Part shown: positions 61,278 through 64,000 of the stretch, piece after piece
Numbering within the stretch: the first letter of the stretch is position 1
How the letters are laid out: each line of letters starts with the position of its first letter
NCBI GenBank assembly: GCA_905479945.1
Contig: CAJQOP010000002.1
Location: 1 to 64,000 of the forward strand
Reading direction: 5' to 3'
DNA: 64,000 nt
Origin: an uncultured Glaciecola sp.
Lineage (GTDB): Bacteria; Pseudomonadota; Gammaproteobacteria; Enterobacterales; Alteromonadaceae
Made by a program: the position numbers and the translations under genes
The notes under the pieces: model-generated
Told to the model about the DNA's origin: nothing
The model's database searches: none
The model's input: only the letters and a program-made list of their open reading frames with translations

Positions 61278-61679
61278 ATGAAAATCAGCGAATTGGCAAA
61301 AAGAGCAGACATTAGTGCGCACACTATTCGGTATTACGAAAAGCTTGGTTTGTTAAAGCCCACTCAACGAAGTGAAAGTAACTACCGGATATATACTAAC
61401 GATGATGTAGTTACTGCAAAATTCATAAAGCGTAGTAAAGAGTGTGGCTTCAGTTTGGCAGAGACCTCCACGTTATTGGCTATTAAAAATGATAAGAGCC
61501 AGCACGTGTGTGCGGAGGCTAAGAATATGACTAGTAGTAAAATAGTCGAAATATCCGAACAAATTGCTAAACTAAAAAGAATGCAGTCTACACTACAGGA
61601 ACTAGAAGTATTGTGCTGTGGTGGTCAAGAGAGCGCAGAGTTTTGCTCAATTATTTCGAACTTGGAAAAGGTGGTGTAG
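61278..61679 (+). CDS. MerR-family metal-responsive regulator (ZntR-like)
   Basis: Cytoplasmic dimeric activator sensing a thiophilic or transition metal. N-terminal winged HTH (MKISELAKRADISAHTIRYYEKLGLL), a dimerisation helix (about 82-112), and a metal loop. Cys78, Cys113, Cys114 and Cys123 fall one residue from ZntR's Cys79, Cys114, Cys115 and Cys124; the ZntR His119 position is Glu here. So Zn, Cd or a related ion is likely, with changed specificity possible. 133 aa. GGGAGG lies about six bases before the ATG. It is followed by the permease with a one-base gap. Confidence 0.88.
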   Translation: MKISELAKRADISAHTIRYYEKLGLLKPTQRSESNYRIYTNDDVVTAKFIKRSKECGFSLAETSTLLAIKNDKSQHVCAEAKNMTSSKIVEISEQIAKLKRMQSTLQELEVLCCGGQESAEFCSIISNLEKVV

Positions 61680-61680
61680 C

Positions 61681-62766
61681 ATGGAAGTAATTAATAACTT
61701 CATAGAGCTATTTGTCGAATCAGCGCCTTTTTTGTTATTAGGAATGCTGATTGCAGGCGTCATTCATCAATTTGTACCGAAAACTTGGGTAGAGAGAACC
61801 TTAAGTGGAAAGGGCTCAATTATAAAGGCAGCATTGATTGGCGCGCCACTTCCTCTATGTTCCTGCTCCGTTATACCTGTTGCAATGGGTATTCGAAGAA
61901 GCGGCGCGAGCAAAGCCAGTACCGCTAGCTTTTTAGTTGCGACGCCAGAAACTGGGGTGGATTCGATTGGAATCACCTATGCGCTGATGGGACCGATAAT
62001 GGCCATCGCACGACCTATCGCTGCAATATTTTCCGCTATATGCGCGGGTGTTTTGGTACTTCTCTTTGGGCGAGGAGAAAACCAAGAAGACATACAAGAA
62101 GAGCCGTCTGTTGAGACAACAGAATCTATGAGCTGTTGTGACAGCAGTGAGCCCGAACCTATTGAAACGAAAAGTTGTTGCTCGAAAAGCAAACCTAAAG
62201 GTCTTGGATTCACTGACAAATTGAAAGCAACTTTTACATTTGGTTTTGGGCAATTGCTCAAAGACTTCATGATCTGGTTTTTGATTGGGATCTTTTTTGC
62301 TGCCTTAGTAACAACATTTGTTCCGCCGGAGTTTTTTACTCAATACGGGAAAGGTGTTTTTGCTATGTTAATCATAGTGTTAATCTCAATCCCGATGTAT
62401 GTTTGTGCAACTGCCTCTACGCCGATTGCTGCGGGTTTATTGCTATCGGGTATTTCGCCTGGTGCAGCATTGGTTTTCATGCTGACAGGACCAGCAACAA
62501 ATATTGCCACGCTCATGGTCATTAAAAACGAACTTGGTAAACGCGAGTTGATGCTCTATTTAATCGCTATTGTAGTGAGCGCGGTTGGTGCAGGCTTGGT
62601 GCTGGACTGGTTATTTCAGATATTCAATTGGCAACTTGACTTAGCGCATGGTGAGCATTCAGAGATGTTAGGTCTCGTATATCAGGCGAGTGCAATAGTA
62701 TTGTTCGGTTTAATACTGTATCAAATGCAAAAAGTGTATTTGTCAAAGCTTCTTAAGCTTGCTTGA
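61681..62766 (+). CDS. SO_0444-type Cu/Zn efflux permease (DUF318/ArsP-like)
   Basis: Polytopic inner-membrane exporter of metal or metalloid ions. ATG 61681 is chosen; the longer ORF begins inside merR. Two halves of about four helices each share the motifs ALIGAPLPLCSCSVIPVAMG and ISIPMYVCATASTPIAAGLL, including Cys residues probably involved in metal passage. The central loop (about 140-175) has two CC pairs (SMSCCDSS, KSCCSKS), a likely metal-collecting site. 361 aa. It is translationally linked to the MerR gene under the dyad promoter. Confidence 0.88.
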   Translation: MEVINNFIELFVESAPFLLLGMLIAGVIHQFVPKTWVERTLSGKGSIIKAALIGAPLPLCSCSVIPVAMGIRRSGASKASTASFLVATPETGVDSIGITYALMGPIMAIARPIAAIFSAICAGVLVLLFGRGENQEDIQEEPSVETTESMSCCDSSEPEPIETKSCCSKSKPKGLGFTDKLKATFTFGFGQLLKDFMIWFLIGIFFAALVTTFVPPEFFTQYGKGVFAMLIIVLISIPMYVCATASTPIAAGLLLSGISPGAALVFMLTGPATNIATLMVIKNELGKRELMLYLIAIVVSAVGAGLVLDWLFQIFNWQLDLAHGEHSEMLGLVYQASAIVLFGLILYQMQKVYLSKLLKLA

Positions 62767-62794
62767 TATTGGTGTTTCATAAAAGTTCGATTAC

Positions 62795-62838
62795 AAAGAA
62801 TAATGCGACAGTCCGAAATTGGTCTGTCGTTATTCTTT
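62795..62838. terminator. Hairpin terminator between convergent permease and GspC-like genes
   Basis: AAAGAATAATGCGACAG and CTGTCGTTATTCTTT pair with a two-base bulge. Located in the convergent gap; it could serve both directions. Confidence 0.65.
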
Positions 62839-62847
62839 GCTTTATTG

Positions 62848-63651
62848 CTACATCTTTAGCGTTTCAGAAGGAATGTCTAGGTATAGTGTTATTCGTCGGC
62901 CCCCTCGGTAGACAACGAATTTTAGTGTTTGAGCTGTGCGAATGTGCGTTTGTAGTTCACCGAAACTTGCTTCATCGTCAATGTTAAAGCCATTAACTTC
63001 AAGCAAAACGTCGCCTTCTTTGAATCGAGCAGAGTTGTATAAATCCGGGTTTTGACCAGGGGTAATTAGCTTACCGCCATCATTAAAAGGACTGGGCAAT
63101 AGTCCGACTATATGTTCTATTTGTCGCGGTCTTGAACCAATTTCTTTTGCAGTCATTTGATTAAATTCAACTAATATCCTTTGTTCTTCAAGCGAGTTCA
63201 TTTGACTTAATTTGATCTCATAGTTAACTGATTGATAGTCGACAAAAATCGAATTTTTGTTGATCCTATTAAGGTAAATTGATGTGTTGTGAATTTCTTC
63301 ATCTATATTGAATTCTGCGATATTGCCATCAACAGCTATTTGCACATAACTCTCAACTGATAGCTTGCTATATACCAAACCCAACAACTCAAGCTGAACA
63401 GGAAGCCCTCCTCCTGTTTTATTGTTTTGAGTCTTAATACTTATAAGCGATTTATCGTCTTTGCTGTTTGGTCTATTCGAATCTACGCTACTGTTGCTAT
63501 CGTCGATAACATTTGTGTCAAGCTTTGAAGGTGAGACAGTGTTGCTGGATACTGCAGTTACTTCGTTTATTTCATTATCATTCATAGATTGTAGGGTAAA
63601 TATAGTGACACCGACAACTGCGATTGTGACAACAAGTAATAATTTATTCAT
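62848..63651 (-). CDS. GspC-like protein with PDZ domain
   Basis: Bitopic inner-membrane protein resembling the type II secretion component GspC. ATG 63651 (MNKLLLVVTIAVVGVTIFTL) has GGAG upstream; the track start at 63687 is 12 codons earlier and poorer. Membrane helix 2-20, a Ser/Asn/Asp-rich linker (about 25-80), an HR-like domain (about 85-155, VQLELLGLVYSKLSVESYVQ) and a C-terminal PDZ domain (about 180-265, SARFKEGDVLLEVNGFNIDD). 267 aa. No gspD or other T2SS gene follows it; the neighbour on the 3' side is the convergent permease. Confidence 0.8.
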   Translation of the reverse strand: MNKLLLVVTIAVVGVTIFTLQSMNDNEINEVTAVSSNTVSPSKLDTNVIDDSNSSVDSNRPNSKDDKSLISIKTQNNKTGGGLPVQLELLGLVYSKLSVESYVQIAVDGNIAEFNIDEEIHNTSIYLNRINKNSIFVDYQSVNYEIKLSQMNSLEEQRILVEFNQMTAKEIGSRPRQIEHIVGLLPSPFNDGGKLITPGQNPDLYNSARFKEGDVLLEVNGFNIDDEASFGELQTHIRTAQTLKFVVYRGGRRITLYLDIPSETLKM

Positions 63652-63739
63652 TTGCGCTCCTTTTCGATAACTCATTGTAATCAACAAAATGCTGCATCAC
63701 CATAATACTTTTCGATATTTTTATTTGCATTCATATATG

Positions 63740-63794
63740 ACTTAAATAATGAGTTATATATTTTAAAAGCCATAAATTAACTCATTATTTAAGT
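63740..63794. promoter_or_regulatory. 17-bp perfect inverted repeat in the divergent promoter region
   Basis: ACTTAAATAATGAGTTA (63740-63756) and its exact reverse complement TAACTCATTATTTAAGT (63778-63794) flank 21 AT-rich bases. It lies between the divergent GspC-like gene and the 63926 gene; likely an operator or a stable hairpin. Confidence 0.7.
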
Positions 63795-63925
63795 TGTAAT
63801 TTAATAGCGAAGCGATTTTTTATTTAATATACCATTAAAATCAACAACTTAAAATATTTAGACTTGTTGGCATAGCCTGTGCATATAGACCTCTAAGCAG
63901 TACAAAGTTTTAATTGGAGAAACAC

Positions 63926-64000
63926 ATGCACATCAGTAATACCCTAAAAACGATGCTCTTTGTATCACTAGCATTTATGGGACTCGCTGGCGTCCTTGCA
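63926..64000 (+). CDS. Start of a secreted or membrane protein (cut by window edge)
   Basis: Only 25 codons visible. MHISNTLKTMLFVSLAFMGL is a signal-peptide-like start; TTGGAG lies seven bases before the ATG. Function cannot be told. Confidence 0.7.
   Translation, partial: MHISNTLKTMLFVSLAFMGLAGVLA

Overview
The window looks like a chromosome segment of a marine gammaproteobacterium of the Alteromonadales (Alteromonadaceae type). The case rests on moderate-to-low GC by eye, a complete MSHA type IV pilus locus, TonB-dependent receptor and TPR-sulfotransferase genes, a BCCT carrier, and the gene order uvrA - yajR - ssb - (accessory block) - msh - mreBCD - maf - rng - yhdP - nit - tldD. From memory, this resembles the ssb - msh - mreB arrangement of Vibrio. 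The genus cannot be fixed from sequence reading alone.

Layout. 1-5.3 kb: DNA repair and replication core (uvrA, cut by the window edge; the MFS exporter yajR; ssb). 5.4-19.2 kb: an accessory block lying between ssb and the msh locus. It holds a DUF2141 secreted protein, a 7TM-LytTR regulator with a phased repeat array next to its start, a secreted alpha/beta hydrolase, a broken membrane transporter, a TPR-sulfotransferase, a TonB-dependent receptor, a BCCT transporter and a YqhD-like aldehyde reductase. 19.5-38.2 kb: a compact MSHA pilus operon (mshI, I2, J, K, L, M, N, E, G, F, B, A, C, D, O, P, Q) in which most genes overlap or nearly touch; no mshH/csrD is seen upstream. 38.4-49.1 kb: the cell-shape and housekeeping cluster mreB-mreC-mreD-maf-rng-yhdP-nitrilase-tldD. 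49.1-55.3 kb: an MBL-fold hydrolase, yebG with a clear LexA box, a HAD phosphatase, a membrane-anchored hybrid regulator (degenerate kinase, receiver, AraC HTH) and an orphan GAF-GspE-type ATPase. 55.6-60.96 kb: the S10 ribosomal protein operon (rpsJ to rpsQ) with promoter, structured leader and terminator. 60.97-64 kb: a long nested palindrome, a MerR regulator with a textbook 20-bp-spacer operator, an SO_0444-type metal efflux permease, a GspC-like PDZ protein and the start of a divergent secreted protein.

How the parts work together. The msh genes encode every expected part of one pilus machine: inner-membrane platform IJK/G, secretin L, ATPases M/E, TPR protein N, major and minor pilins, and the tip-like giant MshQ. 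The mre cluster builds the elongasome. The S10 operon ends with a strong terminator straight after rpsQ, and the spc operon (rplN onward) does not follow within the window.

Most notable non-coding signals: (i) a 144-bp structure with two perfect 46-bp inverted arms just after the S10 terminator, with a diverged second copy of its loop sequence 0.1 kb downstream; (ii) three TACCGTT direct repeats spaced 21 and 31 bp between the LytTR gene and the hydrolase; (iii) a perfect MerR dyad; (iv) a perfect-arm LexA box at yebG; (v) a 17-bp perfect inverted repeat between the GspC-like gene and the last gene; (vi) four unrelated intergenic micro-tandem repeats with units of 13-18 bp. No CRISPR array, rRNA, tRNA or complete insertion sequence was recognised. 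No clearly new multi-gene system is evident; the best candidates for undescribed biology are the palindromic element, the orphan secretion-type proteins and the LytTR circuit.
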